Positions 34,431-46,700 of a DNA stretch of 64,000 nt are shown piece by piece. Made by a program: the position numbers and the translations under genes. The DNA is taken from the NCBI RefSeq assembly GCF_001653235.2, contig NC_035794.1:744001-808000 (forward strand), written 5' to 3'. Source of the DNA: Pochonia chlamydosporia 170 (Eukaryota; Ascomycota; Sordariomycetes; Hypocreales; Clavicipitaceae). Numbering within the stretch: position 1 is the first letter of the stretch; each line of letters begins with the position of its first letter. Under the pieces are notes generated by a model. The model had not been told where the DNA came from and searched no databases. It saw only the letters and a program-made list of their open reading frames with translations.

Positions 34431-35474
34431 ATGCGTTCAAATCCAACCATTTCGGTCGTCGGTTGCCATGCCGAAGGTGAGGTGGGAGACGTGATAGTTG
34501 GAGGTGTGCCAGACATTCCCGGCAAGTCCATGTACGAAAAGCTACGAAACTTCCAAAACCACAACGATAACCTCCGGCATCTCCTATTGAATGAGCCTAG
34601 GGGTCGAGCCTCACTAAATCTCAATTTACTTGTGCCGCCTTGTGATCCCAAAGCCGACATGGGACTCATCATCATGTGCAACGACTCATATGCCTTCATG
34701 TCCGGCTCAAACGTTATATGCGCAACAACCGTTCTTCTTGAAACCGGCATGGCTCCCATGACAGAGCCCCGGACGAAGCTCACACTAGATACGGCAGCTG
34801 GGCTAGTTAATGTCACGGCACAGTGTGAAGCAGGGAAGTGCAAATCAGTGGCTTTCGACAACATCCCCGCCTTTGTTGCTGCGCTGGACATGCAAGTTGA
34901 CGTGCCTGGAATCGGTAACGTTTCTGTCGACGTTGCCTGGGGCGGTATGTGGTATGGATTTGTTGAAGCAAAGTCTTTGGGCGTTGCTGTGTCGAACAAA
35001 CATTGCCGGAAACTGATTGAACTCGGTGATCGGGTTACCAAGGCGGTGCGGCAGCATTTCACCCCAGTCCACCCGCACAATGCAGAGATGGCGGGCGTTT
35101 GCACTATTTCAATAACGGAGCCTGTGACGAGAGAGTCTGGTTGCTTGAAGGGGAAGCATGCGGTTATCATCCCACCTAGTCGGCTGGATAGAAGTCCTTG
35201 TGGTACTGGAACATCTGCGAGGATGGCAATTCTACATGCGCGTGGCCAATTGGGGGTGGGTGAAAAGTTCAAACATGGTAGTATAATTGGCAGTGAGTTT
35301 ACTGGAATCATTCAACGTACGACAAAGGTGGGAGAGTTTGATGCTATCATTCCCAATATATCTGGGAGAGGTTGGATCACGGGGTACAAGCAGATTGTTC
35401 TTGATCCTACTGATCCCTATCCGGAGGGGTTTCGGGTCGGGGATCAGTGGCCTACAGGAACGGAGAGCTTGTAG
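34431..35474 (+). CDS. Proline racemase superfamily enzyme (hydroxyproline epimerase/dehydratase type)
   Basis: This enzyme belongs to the proline racemase fold, in which two acidic/basic residues abstract and return a proton at C-alpha of proline or hydroxyproline. It is a single exon of 347 residues. The N-terminal motif VGCHAEGEVGDVIVGG and PRGRASLNLNLLVPP match the family. The first catalytic position, normally Cys in MCGHG, is Ser91 in MSGSNVICAT. The second Cys is kept as Cys257 in DRSPCGTGTSARMA. The Ser/Cys pair is known from subgroups that include 4-hydroxyproline 2-epimerase and trans-3-hydroxy-L-proline dehydratase, so these are more likely than proline racemase itself. The DRSPCGTGTSA motif and GRGWITGY near the C terminus are intact. 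No catabolic neighbour genes (oxidase, aldolase) are next to it, so the substrate is open. Confidence 0.88.
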   Translation: MRSNPTISVVGCHAEGEVGDVIVGGVPDIPGKSMYEKLRNFQNHNDNLRHLLLNEPRGRASLNLNLLVPPCDPKADMGLIIMCNDSYAFMSGSNVICATTVLLETGMAPMTEPRTKLTLDTAAGLVNVTAQCEAGKCKSVAFDNIPAFVAALDMQVDVPGIGNVSVDVAWGGMWYGFVEAKSLGVAVSNKHCRKLIELGDRVTKAVRQHFTPVHPHNAEMAGVCTISITEPVTRESGCLKGKHAVIIPPSRLDRSPCGTGTSARMAILHARGQLGVGEKFKHGSIIGSEFTGIIQRTTKVGEFDAIIPNISGRGWITGYKQIVLDPTDPYPEGFRVGDQWPTGTESL

Positions 35475-36065
35475 AGAAGTCAAGCCATGCAGCACAATGT
35501 AGAATGGCAGATAGTAGATTCTGATGTTGTGGTTGACAGACCATGTCATTCAATGTTAGCTGGAGAGGCCCTCACTACAAGCATACTTAAGTACGTCTGG
35601 TGGGTGCATACTGTAGATCTCGACACTGATAGTATCGTCTGTGTCAGCCGTAATCAATTGACGATAAGGGGACAGAATATGTGGTCAATGGCCTGCCAAT
35701 TGCATTAATTTTCGAAGGTGAGTGAGTCAAAGATAATGTAGGTTGTGGTTGAACGTCACTCGTTGGGCGCCACTTGATGGCAAACACACTCCATGTCGAC
35801 TTCACCATCATTGGTCATGTGATTGGTCACTTCAACTCCCTTCGAACGACTCCTCGTCAACCACAGTCAGTGAGATATAACAACCAGCTTTACATTTCAG
35901 AAGACGATTAATCCAAACCCGCCGCTAGTACGCATTCGTGGTCTGGAAGATAATCTAGTCTATCCCAGCGCGTCCAGCCATGCGCCGCGTCCATGTCAAA
36001 ACAGGCTCCTGAAAGGTAGCTCAGAACAAATATACCCTGACACCCTCACAGCAGACATAGCCACC
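35475..36065. promoter_or_regulatory. npr3 promoter region with paired CCAAT boxes
   Basis: Two inverted CCAAT pentamers (ATTGG) lie near 35812 and 35830, about 230-250 bp upstream of the npr3 start. CCAAT boxes are bound by the HAP complex in fungi, but I cannot show function here. The left part is the racemase 3' region, with a CTTAAGTA palindrome near 35585. Confidence 0.35.
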
Positions 36066-38325
36066 ATGTCGTCCATTACCAGCGAAAACTTCCTAGCCGT
36101 CGCGCTGATCATCAATCGCTCGCGTGACGGACCGGCCTTTGTTTTCCACTACCCACCAGATGTACAGCCCGTCACAAACCACCCAGAACAGCCGGCCACT
36201 GAGTCAACAGGCGACGATGAGGACGTCCTTCTCCAGCGACTCTCTCAGCCCCTAGGCAGGGACATCACCGCCACAGACGGCGACAGCAAACACAGACACC
36301 ATGACGGCCATCTCAGGGCCGAAACAGGCTCTCAAACCGTACCATGGGAGCGCGTGGCTGGATTTCCGACCCGGGATTTGGCTAGCATCCTGACTCCCGC
36401 GCGGTCTTATCACAAGAAGCTCTTCCAGCTGTCGCTTGATCCCGTCCACTGCATCTCATATCCCATCCACGTACCGGAGAATGGGAAATGGAAGAGAAAC
36501 AAGAAGTCGAACAAGACGAAACCGCCCAGACAGTCGGATGATAACATTGCGCCGCATGAGACGGAGCCGCCGACACCGTCAGTCGTCATCTCATCAGAGG
36601 CCATCAAGGATAAAGACGGCAAGAAGGACGATGCGGATGAAGAGAAGCGCAGTTCCATGACCATGTTCAACCTCGTCTTCATTTTGAACCCCAAGAAGAG
36701 TGAAGACAAGGAGCTCGTTGACTCGCTCTACCACAACGTGGTCAAAAAGGTCAACAAAGCCTACAAATATAGCCAGCAACACTGCGATTTCGTGTGGAAG
36801 GAGTCTAAGCGGATACTGCTCGCCAAGGACAGAGCCCGAGAAGATCGTAAGTCTTTTGCATACTCATCGCCCACTACAGCCTCCTCCTTTAACCATTGTT
36901 TCCTAACGCGATACATAGAAAAGAGCATGAACGTCCTATGGAAGGAATTGCTCCAGACATTCTCCCTAGCAGCATCCGTCCACGACATATATGAAGCCGT
37001 GTCCCGCAATAAGATTGCCACGCTTCATCTCGACACACCCGCCGGCGTATTGACGCCATCAGTGCAGATTCCAGCGCCCTTCTTCGTGTCTGATATCCCA
37101 GCAGACGACGATCACAGCAACCACGGCCTCTGGCTCACAACAGCAAACTCCTTCCTCAGCCACGAGCAACTAGACGACCCAGAATTCCTAGACAAGAACT
37201 TCGCCCTCCTCCTCCTAGAAGACGAGAAAAAGGTCGTCGCCGAGCTCCAAGCCGACAGAGATCCCACAACAGTATCCATGATAGAATTTGCACGCCTCGC
37301 CAAACCAACCATGTCGTATGTCCCTCCCTCCTCCCCTATCTCCAAAACTCACTGACAAAAGTCGCCACAGCTTCTACCAAGTCGGCCAAAGCAACGTCCT
37401 CACAGCCAGCCAAGTCCGCAAATACGCCCAACACTTCATATTCTGGCGCCGCGCCATCGCGATTCCCCCCCTCCACGCCAGAGACATCTACATCATCTCG
37501 CCCAACAGCGACCTCAGCCGCCTCCCGCACGCGGCAACCGAATGGCAGCGCGCATTCCCGCTCGCACCACCACTCCCCAACTTCCTCTCCGAACTGTCCT
37601 ACGCGCCTCGCCCCTTCAAGACCTTTTGTCCCAGCAAGCCTCACCGCCCTCTGTACCTCCGCATGCTGGCGTGGCTCCTCCGCGGCGGCTGGGTAACCCA
37701 GCTCTGCACCTTCGCCTACGTAGTAGTATGGCCCGAGATCCTCTACGAAGTCGACTACGAGATGGAAGCAGAGGAGCTCGCGCCGCAGGAGACACCCACA
37801 TCACCACCCCCCGACGCCGAACCCACCTCCCCAACCGCAGGAACCGGCGACGAACCGAGTCCCAAGTCCCGTGTCCCAAGCACACCCGCCTCCACGCCCA
37901 CCGACCCAACCGCATCGTCAACAGCACCATCCACACAACACGTAGCGGAGATGGCTCGCCTCGAACGCATCGCCATCAAAGCCCACCGCGAAGCAGCAGA
38001 CAAGGCCACCGCCCATGCACGCAAAACCGCACCCATATCAACGGCCCGTCCCTCCGTCAATGACGCCCCCCACCTCGCTGGCCTGACTCCCCACATCATC
38101 ATCGACGCCAAGAAGGCAACGGGCAAGGAATCACGCTATCTGTCCGCCATTGCGCGTCGCCTCAAAGACGAAAAAGTAAGGACAGCTTGGCAAGTCATGT
38201 GTAAGTATTTCGACGGACGGTGTGCCCTGGAGAGAATAGCTTTACAGGAGGACATGAAGCGAAAGGAGGCGTGGACCCTGTTGACTGCCATGAGTGAGTA
38301 TCTGCTCTGTACGAGACATTGGTAA
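36066..38325 (+). CDS. npr3: Npr3, nitrogen permease regulator 3 (SEACIT/GATOR1 subunit)
   Basis: Npr3 is a subunit of the SEACIT/GATOR1 complex with Npr2 and Iml1, which inhibits TORC1 on the vacuole when amino acids are scarce. Exons 36066-36846, 36919-37315 and 37371-38325 (introns 72 and 55 nt) give 710 residues, all junctions in frame. The N-terminal longin-like part starts MSSITSENFLAVALIINRS with GPAFVFHYPP. A low-complexity Lys/Asp-rich insert (about 150-210) precedes MTMFNLVFILNP. The middle runs through FYQVGQSNVLTASQVRKYAQ and FWRRAIAIPPLH, then a Pro/Thr/Ser-rich linker. The C-terminal domain ends YFDGRCALERIALQEDM and a final EYLLCTRHW, as in fungal orthologues. Identification is strong. 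A role in nitrogen control is known in yeast. Confidence 0.94.
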
Positions 38326-39134
38326 CATGTCACGCTGTAATTTACACACGAATATATAATCAGAAACTGGACACGTTTCCCATTTACCTAGGTATCATCT
38401 ATGAGGGGAGAGGCGGAGAAACAATATTGAAGCCATGTATTACAATAACAACAAAGCTAACAGTTCCATATTGCAAATGTCTGCAAATAAGCCCACATCC
38501 AAGTCCAACGACTAGATACTTGTAGACAAGAAGAAAATAAAAGCATAAAAGACCAAACGGGCCAGTACAAAAGGCGAGGAGGGCCTTGATCACAAGAGCC
38601 AACCGAGGTATCGCAAAGTCAAAAACTATCTGAGACGCAGCGCCAAAAGAGTCAAAAGAAATTGGAAAAAAATGAAGAGCAAACACATGTCTTGAGAAAC
38701 GAAAGAAAATCCAAATCATTCGACGAAATTGAAACCGCAAAACACAAAAAATCCACCTGCCATTCGAATTCGAGATCCTCCACTGTATAATGTAAAACTC
38801 AAGCGCCCTGTATATAGAACCCTGTTCCGGATAGACACCGCCGGTCCAAAAATATCCTTGGGTCATGCCAACCTCCCTGTAGTATGTATATGTATATGAC
38901 CCTCAACGCCGCTGGTCTGGGAGCAAATCAATTGTAACAAATAAAAGCATTTCATTACCAGTAGCGTCCCCAAATGCAAGCTATCCCCAATTAGATGGAA
39001 AATTCCCTTAAGATGCCAGACATGCTGAATGGCTGCTGATGGTTCAATGTGAAACCACCACTTCTGAGCCGTGAAAAACACAAATGTAATTGTCAAGCGC
39101 CGATGAATGCAAGCTGCCAAGTTCGACACGGTAC
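38326..39134. other. Convergent 3' spacer between npr3 and the bHLH gene
   Basis: This A/T-rich 0.8-kb region holds the two facing 3' ends. It includes the palindrome TACCTAGGTA at 38387-38396. No gene was recognised. Confidence 0.55.
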
Positions 39135-40754
39135 CTAGTTGAGGTCCATGTCATATTCGTCGTCCTCCTTAAAGTCCAAGGAGGCGTGGCCGCTGCCGTC
39201 ATCATCGGGATCGTTCCAGAATTGGGCGGTGTCGTTGATGTCTGAAGCCATGACTGGGTTGCCATTCTCCTCTGGGGTGAGGCCGATGGCGTCGAGGTTG
39301 GCAGCCAGGCTGTTTACAGGGTCACCACGGTAATCGGTATGGCTAGGTACCCGGAGACCAGATCCAGCAGTTCGCGAGTACGAAAAGCTCGCCGCGTCAC
39401 TCCTTGTGAGGGCATCCATCAGTTCCGACTGCATGCGTCTCTCGTCATCAGTCAGCTCGAAGGGGAAGTGGCCGCCCAGCTCGGCAATGTTGTTCATGAG
39501 TTCCTCTTGCTGTTGAAGCTTGAGGTGCAGCATCCACATAAGATCGCGGGTCCAGCTGACGGCACCGTTCAGAATGTCGCCCTTGTTGGGACCCTTATCC
39601 TTCTCCTCAATGGGCAGTCCAGTGGTGATATTGCCGGCATTGCTACCAGCAGCACGTCGTGCACCAGGACCAGCTAAACCGGAAGTAGCCTGGGATGCAT
39701 TTGACATGCCTGTCAAGGTAGGGGACAAGGGCGTGCCGTTCTGAATCAACTTGCGAATCTTCTCATCCTCAAGGCGGTGTGAGGGAACGAGCTTGCTGAG
39801 GTCCTGGATTCTTTCGTTGATGTTGTCTCGGCGCCGACGCTCGACAAGGTTATGAGATTCACGGCGGCGCTTGCGCTTCATCTCTTGGGAGGAGACTGCA
39901 TTGGGGTTCACCCCCAACTTGGTTGGCATGGAGGTTCCTCCCTTGAGCATGACCTCATTGATGGGGACCATGCCTTGCTGCATGGGCGAGGAGAAGCCAG
40001 AGTTGTAAGAGGCGGGGATGCTTCCAGAGGGAGTGTTGACCCATTGTCCCGATGGAGACTTTTCGTGGCTGCCCGAAGGTCGCATGGCTTGCGGTCCAAA
40101 TCCGGGCGAATCCTGAGTGCCGATGGGAATGCCGTGAATGCTGTTGGTCTTGGGCGTCATTGGGCTGCGATTATTGGAGGCTTTTCGCTGCATCTGCTGA
40201 GACATCCTGGCTCTGGCCTTGAGGAAGTTGGGGTCGTTGCCGTCGGCGCCCATTTCCCCAGCGGCCAAGGGGGAGCCTGAGTACGACAGGGGAGAGTGTA
40301 ATGAGCCACCAAGAGAGTGGTTGTTTTGCATCTGACGGAATTGAGCCGTGAAGCCAGCGGCATATGGGCTCTGGATCGGGTCGCCATCGGGGGTTTGCGA
40401 GTAGCCGTTCATCTGAGCTGGGTCAATCTGTAGACCAGACCCTCTGTGCGACTGGAAAGCGTTTTGGTGGCTGAAGCCCATGTTCATCCCGGCGAAATCT
40501 TGGCCCTGGCCTTGTCCTTGGCCATGCATGCCTGGCTGGCCATCGGAAGGGCTGGCGAGTCCATCTAGTAATTCATCGTCGCCAAAGACGGCGTTGCCGC
40601 TGGAGTAGCCGTTCGGGGCATTGCCGGAGGCGGAGTTGAAGTTGTTGGCATTGGAGAAGGAGGGAGAATAGCCGCCACCCATGGCGAGATCGTTGGGGTC
40701 GATGTTGCCTCCGTTGGGGGCGGTAGCGAAATGGCTGAATCCGTGTTGGGCCAT
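39135..40754 (-). CDS. bHLH transcription factor with long loop
   Basis: This is a nuclear basic helix-loop-helix regulator, 539 residues in a single exon from the ATG at 40754. The same frame stays open to an upstream ATG at 40841 (568 residues), and I prefer the shorter start because the added segment is Thr/Pro-rich leader-like sequence. A Gly/Asn/Ser/Gln-rich N half ends in the basic region ESHNLVERRRRDNINERI (about 290-305), whose His-Glu-Arg pattern predicts E-box (CANNTG) binding. Helix 1 continues IQDLSKLVP, and a loop of about 70 residues with TPLSPTLTGM separates it from helix 2, KGDILNGAVSWTRDLMW. A coiled-coil-like Gln/Leu segment (LKLQQQEELM) follows, then an acidic C terminus. 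The long loop is a feature of a fungal bHLH subfamily. The targets cannot be stated. Confidence 0.88.
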   Translation of the reverse strand: MAQHGFSHFATAPNGGNIDPNDLAMGGGYSPSFSNANNFNSASGNAPNGYSSGNAVFGDDELLDGLASPSDGQPGMHGQGQGQGQDFAGMNMGFSHQNAFQSHRGSGLQIDPAQMNGYSQTPDGDPIQSPYAAGFTAQFRQMQNNHSLGGSLHSPLSYSGSPLAAGEMGADGNDPNFLKARARMSQQMQRKASNNRSPMTPKTNSIHGIPIGTQDSPGFGPQAMRPSGSHEKSPSGQWVNTPSGSIPASYNSGFSSPMQQGMVPINEVMLKGGTSMPTKLGVNPNAVSSQEMKRKRRRESHNLVERRRRDNINERIQDLSKLVPSHRLEDEKIRKLIQNGTPLSPTLTGMSNASQATSGLAGPGARRAAGSNAGNITTGLPIEEKDKGPNKGDILNGAVSWTRDLMWMLHLKLQQQEELMNNIAELGGHFPFELTDDERRMQSELMDALTRSDAASFSYSRTAGSGLRVPSHTDYRGDPVNSLAANLDAIGLTPEENGNPVMASDINDTAQFWNDPDDDGSGHASLDFKEDDEYDMDLN

Positions 40755-43700
40755 TGTATGTAAATTGAGCTTCTGGAGCTCTGAGGATGTTAGGGTTGCC
40801 AGCTTTGTGGTTTGTGGAGGAGGAGTTGACGGTACCGTCAAAAGGTTTGAGGTACGACGATGCGACTTGGTTGCGCGAGTCGCCCAGGGCGTATTGTATT
40901 AATTCGATATCAGCTCTCCAGCTCGAAACTGCGAGGCGTTTGGAGATGATTCAAAAATATCCAGAGTACGCTGTAGGAAATGAGGGACGTTAGCTTTGAT
41001 AATAGAGATGGCCCGAAAGGCCCGGCGCGGATGAGAAATACAAATCAAGACTGGCAGTGGAGGAGAAGCGACAGCCAAAACTTGGCTGTCGGAGGTGGCG
41101 GATGGGATTCCGACGTGGACGTAGACGTAGACAGAGAGGAAGGCGCAGGCGTCCACGGTGGAACCCATATACAGCACAGTATGGAGTACACGTAGTTGGG
41201 TGGATGTTGCCGGCAGTTCGTCAAGGAGTCAACTCACTTTGGGGATAGTATGCGGTGTTGGTGGAAAGTAGCAGCGGAATGCTATTGGCTTTCCATCTAA
41301 ACCAAAACGTATCGTAGTATGCGAGAAGCGTGACGAGATGGTCGGCGTTGGCGATGGCAAAAGAGCCTGGCTTGGAGGCCGTGAGCGAAGGGAGTTGTTG
41401 CAAGAGGGGGGAAAGAGAAATGCGACGTCGGAGGAATTGTCGCCAGGTGTTTGCTTTTTCAACCAAACGACGAGGAGCCAGTGGCTTGGGAGAAGGACGC
41501 ACGGAGTCGCTGGACGAGTGGATGTCTGGTCGTGTCTGGTCGCAGGGCAAAGCTCAACGCAACCAGTTGAGGGCAGGGCGGTGGGCAGCAAAAGGGCGAG
41601 GCGGGAGATGCACGTCGAAAATTGAATGCACCAGACCTTCAATGTTGACTGGTCTGCTGTGGGCTGCACTACACTGCACTGGCGCTGGCGCTGGCGCTGG
41701 CACTGTTGAAACCTGGGACTCGGCCTTTATCTGTCCTGATGATGCACCTGTCAAGTATGACCTAGTCCCGTCAATCAAGCTGGGTCGTAGGTCGTAGGCT
41801 GCGACTAGGGTCCAGGCGGTGACGGTAACGGTGACGGATGGACGGGCAGGTGGGTGAGAAAGTCTAGTCTATGGTAGCTATTGGGCTGCCCAAAGTCCTA
41901 GACTGAAGGAGGCGTTCTTGGTCGGGGCTGGGGTAGCGAGTAATGCTCACCCAAGATGGTGTGTGAGGGAAACGTCAAACGTCGTTTGAAGCTGTGGGAC
42001 GCCGTTAGTTTAGTCCATTGCTTCGGGATGCTTCAGTTTGCGGTCAAGCCAAGAAAAAAGATGTGCAGAGAGCTGCACCACCAGCGGAGGCAGGGAGGGT
42101 AACAGCAACAATAGAGGAGACTAGACTAGCGAGAGGAGGCGAGGCGAGGTGAGAGGGGACGACAGGAGACGACAGGAGAAGAGAACAGAATAGACGGGAC
42201 GGATGCAAAGACACCGACTTCGAAGTTATCTTTACAACTTGGCTGGCGGAGGAGGCTTCTTGTAACGAGTCAAGAGGCGAGATGAGAAAAGGGGAGCCAG
42301 GACGGGTAATTATTGCTAAGGTGCACTAGTATTGCGAACATCCAGACAACCAACCAGTCAGCCAGCTCCGTGGTCAATGGATAGAACCCACGATGGCCGC
42401 GGTGCAAAGGCGGTGGTGTTTGTGTTCTCCACGAGTTGGTGAAGCCACCAGATGCAACACTCTTGACAAGGCCATGGAGAGCCAACAGCCAAGTCTGGTG
42501 TCGGCGCGGCGGTTCTCGCGGCCACTCGGCAGCTAGTAAATGCCTGGTCTGGTCTGGTCCTCTCTCTGGTCGGGGTGAAATAAGAAAGTGCAGGGAGAGA
42601 TGCAAGTCAGGGTTTGGGGTGATGTGGGGATTGAATGACATCAACCCGTTCCTTGCTTGGCTGACTTGATTGAACAAAAGTACTCAAAACTGCGCACTTA
42701 CCAGTAATATATCAGGGACACGTTCCGTGAACACGTCAAATTTGGTCTGATCCAAGCACGGTCGGTGACACAGGATGGAGAAAAAGAGTTTGGGGACCTG
42801 TAGGTCGGAACGCGTTGGAGATATAAAGCTTGACAGGTCGAGCAAAAAGAGAAACAGGGCTGATGCTAAGAGTCAGACGCGACTTCAGGCTTCAGAGTCC
42901 CAAAGTCGACAGATAGACTAGAGGGCTTGGGGCAGCTGAGCAGAGTCACGGTTCACTGTTAGCCTCCATACAAGGTGAGGATGTGGGAGAGGGAGGGGGA
43001 CAAGGAGGGGAGGGAGGGGCAAGGTCTGGGTACAAAGTGTACCAAGTAAAGTGCTTGGACAGGGGTGTACCAGAGTGGGTGGGGGGCCGCAACTGTGTGA
43101 GGCTGGGGCTCCTGTTTGCTTGAGGGGGGGGAAGGCAGCTAGCCTGGAGTGCACAAGGAGCATTTGAGCTTACCTCAGGCTTCAACGCCCCGATGTTCCA
43201 GGGCTTGGGAGTGCTGAGAAATGCGTTGCCGTGCGCTGAAGTGTACCAGATGCTGTTCAGGCTACCACATTCGTCTTCAGGAACACGAGATGGCGCTGAG
43301 AAGGCGGCTTGCGGCTGTGGCACCGGATGGAAATATATCGAATAAATATGCAGCCTCGAGCTGAATGAAGAAAAGGCAACAGGCAAACCCACACAAGGAA
43401 AATATTTGCGACTAAAAAAAAAATAGACTGCTTGTTGTTGTTTCGGCACAGTGTCGGAACTGCGTATGTGTATGGATGCTCGGGAGCTCTCTGCTCGTTG
43501 CAATCTGACTGATCAAAGGTTTGGCACCTAATCTCGTACGAGCGGCAATGGCGGGTTAAGCTGGTTAACTTAAAATAAAACCAGCAAATAAGTAAATGAT
43601 AATGTCGTACGGGTACAGTATAAGCGGCAATTAAATCTAGTGCCTTGACAGGGCATAAAATAACGCTGTTAATAATAATGACACCCACAGCACACTGCAT

Positions 43701-46700
43701 CTAGGCGCAAGCTGCATCCAGTCACAACAACGACGAATGAGTGCATCTGAGTGCACATCAAGAAAAAGCACCAACCGCAGGGGAGAACGCAAGTTCCCGT
43801 GCAGTTCGTTCACCGTTGCACAAAGATGCAGCGGTGGCGCATTCGTCGTTCGTGAGTCCAGATCCTGTCCAGACTCCAGATGCATGGTGCGGGAGAGAGA
43901 TGGACCAACCAGAATATTGTTTGAGGGCTATGCGACAAGAGGTCGACAGGAATGCAGCTCAGCTTTGTGTCTCGTCTGCTTCACGCTACACCTGGACACA
44001 AACACACAAGCTTTTCCAACGGCGGGTGAGACCTTGGTTTCCCTTGACAGCCTAGGTAGCTGGAGATGCGTAAATAAATAATGCTCTCGGCAGGCTAGTT
44101 GCAGCGACCGCGGCCGTTGGGGTGACGGCAGGTATTTGTTTCTTGCTCGAGAGCGTGTAAGCGAGATCGATATTCGTATGTATTTATGTCAAGTGTTTCT
44201 TCACAGCTATTAATAGCCACGTCTTGCGTTATCGATTGCGCAAAGATTTCGCCAAGACCGGATGGATATCGATGGAGTGTCTGGTTGGCTTGCGGAAAGA
44301 TGAAGCTTGAGTATTCAGCTTCTTTCCTCATCCGATATTTTTCTTTTCTCTCAACAAACAAGATGGCTTGATCCGGGGGGAAGGACCGTCTTATACTACT
44401 TTCCCATGGCTAGTTCAAGGGAGATGTCTTCATTACCCATCTCTCTCATTCTTCCTCTCTCTCTCTCTGTCTCTTGGTCTCTGTCACCTTGCGACCTTGC
44501 AAAGTCGACGCCAGCTCCAGCCCCATCCTCATCCACACACACACCAACCGTTGCAGTCACACCCTTTCCCATCGCATCCCATCGCCTCCCACCCCAATAC
44601 ACACCGTTTGGGTACAAGCTAAAAATACGGCGCAGAGGGAAGACTGGCGGTAGACTTGCGGGCAGAGTGGGCACGGTACGGTACGAGGTTCGTCCCGGAG
44701 GTTTGTCGTCTGACTTGTCGCCAACCCACACCATTGCTTGCGGCATCCACACAGCCTTGTGCATCTCCAATGTCTCCAGACAGCCATTTTCGAACGGGAA
44801 TGGCACCCTTTTCCCACCTTGGGACTAACTATCTGGGGCTTCTTGAACCATACCTGTCCACTTGGGGGGACGCTCAAGAAGCAGACACACACAATAAAAA
44901 AAAACATCCTCACACACATACGGTCTCGCACCCGTGGCTGTTGAAGAGAGGGGGGGTGCGTCCCAGGCTGAACGTGACTCTTCTTTTAAGACACCAAGCC
45001 ACAACCTTGACCCTCGATACCGGCCTTATCATGACGGTTACATCATGGTATTGGTGTTTTACCCTCGGTCATGCGTTGCGCCTATAGTCTTGAGACCTCT
45101 TTGAAGTCTGGGCCACGCGGTCATGTAAGGCACCGCCGTCCAAGGTCAGCCTCCCACTCGCGACGATGCCATCTACGATGAGTGTTAGTCTTCGTGACCG
45201 AGACGATGGGTTCCTGCGTCATTGTTCTAAAAGAGATCCGTGGTATTGTATTGCAAAAAGGTCTCAAGGCTGCAAGGTTAGACGGACGCCTTGTCAGGGT
45301 CTGGGTTCCGGGCTCTGGAAAGTGATGCCTGCACATCGTCCTCGGCAGGGAGATACCTGGGTCAGGGTATAACGAGAATTGTCATCATGTTCTTCCACTT
45401 TTTTTTTTTTTTTTTGCCACAGGGCAGCTGGATTATTAAAGGCCCAGGTCACACGATTTCCGTGTGTTGCATGTATAACATGTAGATGTATGGGAACTAT
45501 GGACGGAGGCTTCCCGTATGTGAGTGAGTCGTTAGATGCATGGCTGGGGGTCTAGTATCGACCATACGGGAGCTGCCATTTGATTATGTCCTTGATTATA
45601 CTTCAACGGCATGCATGCAGCCGCCTTGCAGCTCAATGAGCGAGCGGACTCAACTCCCGGTCCTATCAGTCAAGTGTTGCCAAAGACCATGATGCTGATT
45701 CGCACAAGTGTGTCGGTTGACTACCGCGTATGCACGACTTTCAGGATTTAATGCTCCGTATGCAAGTTGACTTGCCGTATGCAGATAACTTTGGCGCCCA
45801 TCTACCCATGTGCCGCCACCCATGCCCGGTTTGCGCAAGGCTCCAGTCCGAAGATGTGCAAGCCAGGCATGACAATATTGAAGATCAACCAACCATTTGG
45901 AGTTGAGCAGTTCGTGCCAACCAACTAGATAGGCAGAAAATCCAAAAGGAAGCAAGGGCAGGCAGGCCACATCTGAAGCCAGACCAGACTTGGCCAAGGG
46001 TGCTCACAGACAACCTCTCGGACGTCAAGAGACAAGGCTCTGGGCCATCTTGCATGCAACGGTGTCGCTATGCTGGTGATACGTGCGGCCGCGAACTACA
46101 CTATGCATGGCATGGGATGGCATGCAGCCCTTTTGATGGGAAAATCGGAGTGACGAGCTGCAGAACTAGCTCCAAGTGCCATCTACGAGCCGGACGCACA
46201 TGGCGCGATGGCATCCATGGGCGTTTGTTGCCAGACGTCTGTCGAAGTGGCCAAGACCAACCATGTCCATATCAGTCAAGATGTCAAGGAGCAAGACCAA
46301 GCCAAGTCAAGCTGCACGCGCAGCTGTGGTGGGGCTGACCGCCTCGGGCCTCTTCACCTCAATGTCTGGTCTGGTTTACTTCAATGTTCACTCATTGATA
46401 CAGTCAAGTACTGTACCAGACACTCAAGTGTCAAGTGCAACAGCTCTGGTTGTTAGTTTACAGCCGTGCAGCACGGCTGTCACCCAAAAGCCGTCATGGG
46501 CCAATCCCAGGCCTCTCTTGTCATGGCAAGAGCCACCCAGACTCTATCAAAGCCACCCAAGGCAAGCCCCAGCATCCGCTCCAGCAGCACCACACGGCCA
46601 CAGACGGCCACACTCAGCCCACACAGTCGCACTCGACCCCCCGGTCTGCCAATCATGTGGTCTTAGCCTGCGCGTATCGATTGCCATCCCACACCCCCCA

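Noticed and set aside
40755..40841. Longer N terminus for the bHLH protein from ATG 40841
   Set aside because: The frame is open, but the extra 29 residues look like leader sequence; kept only as an alternative start.
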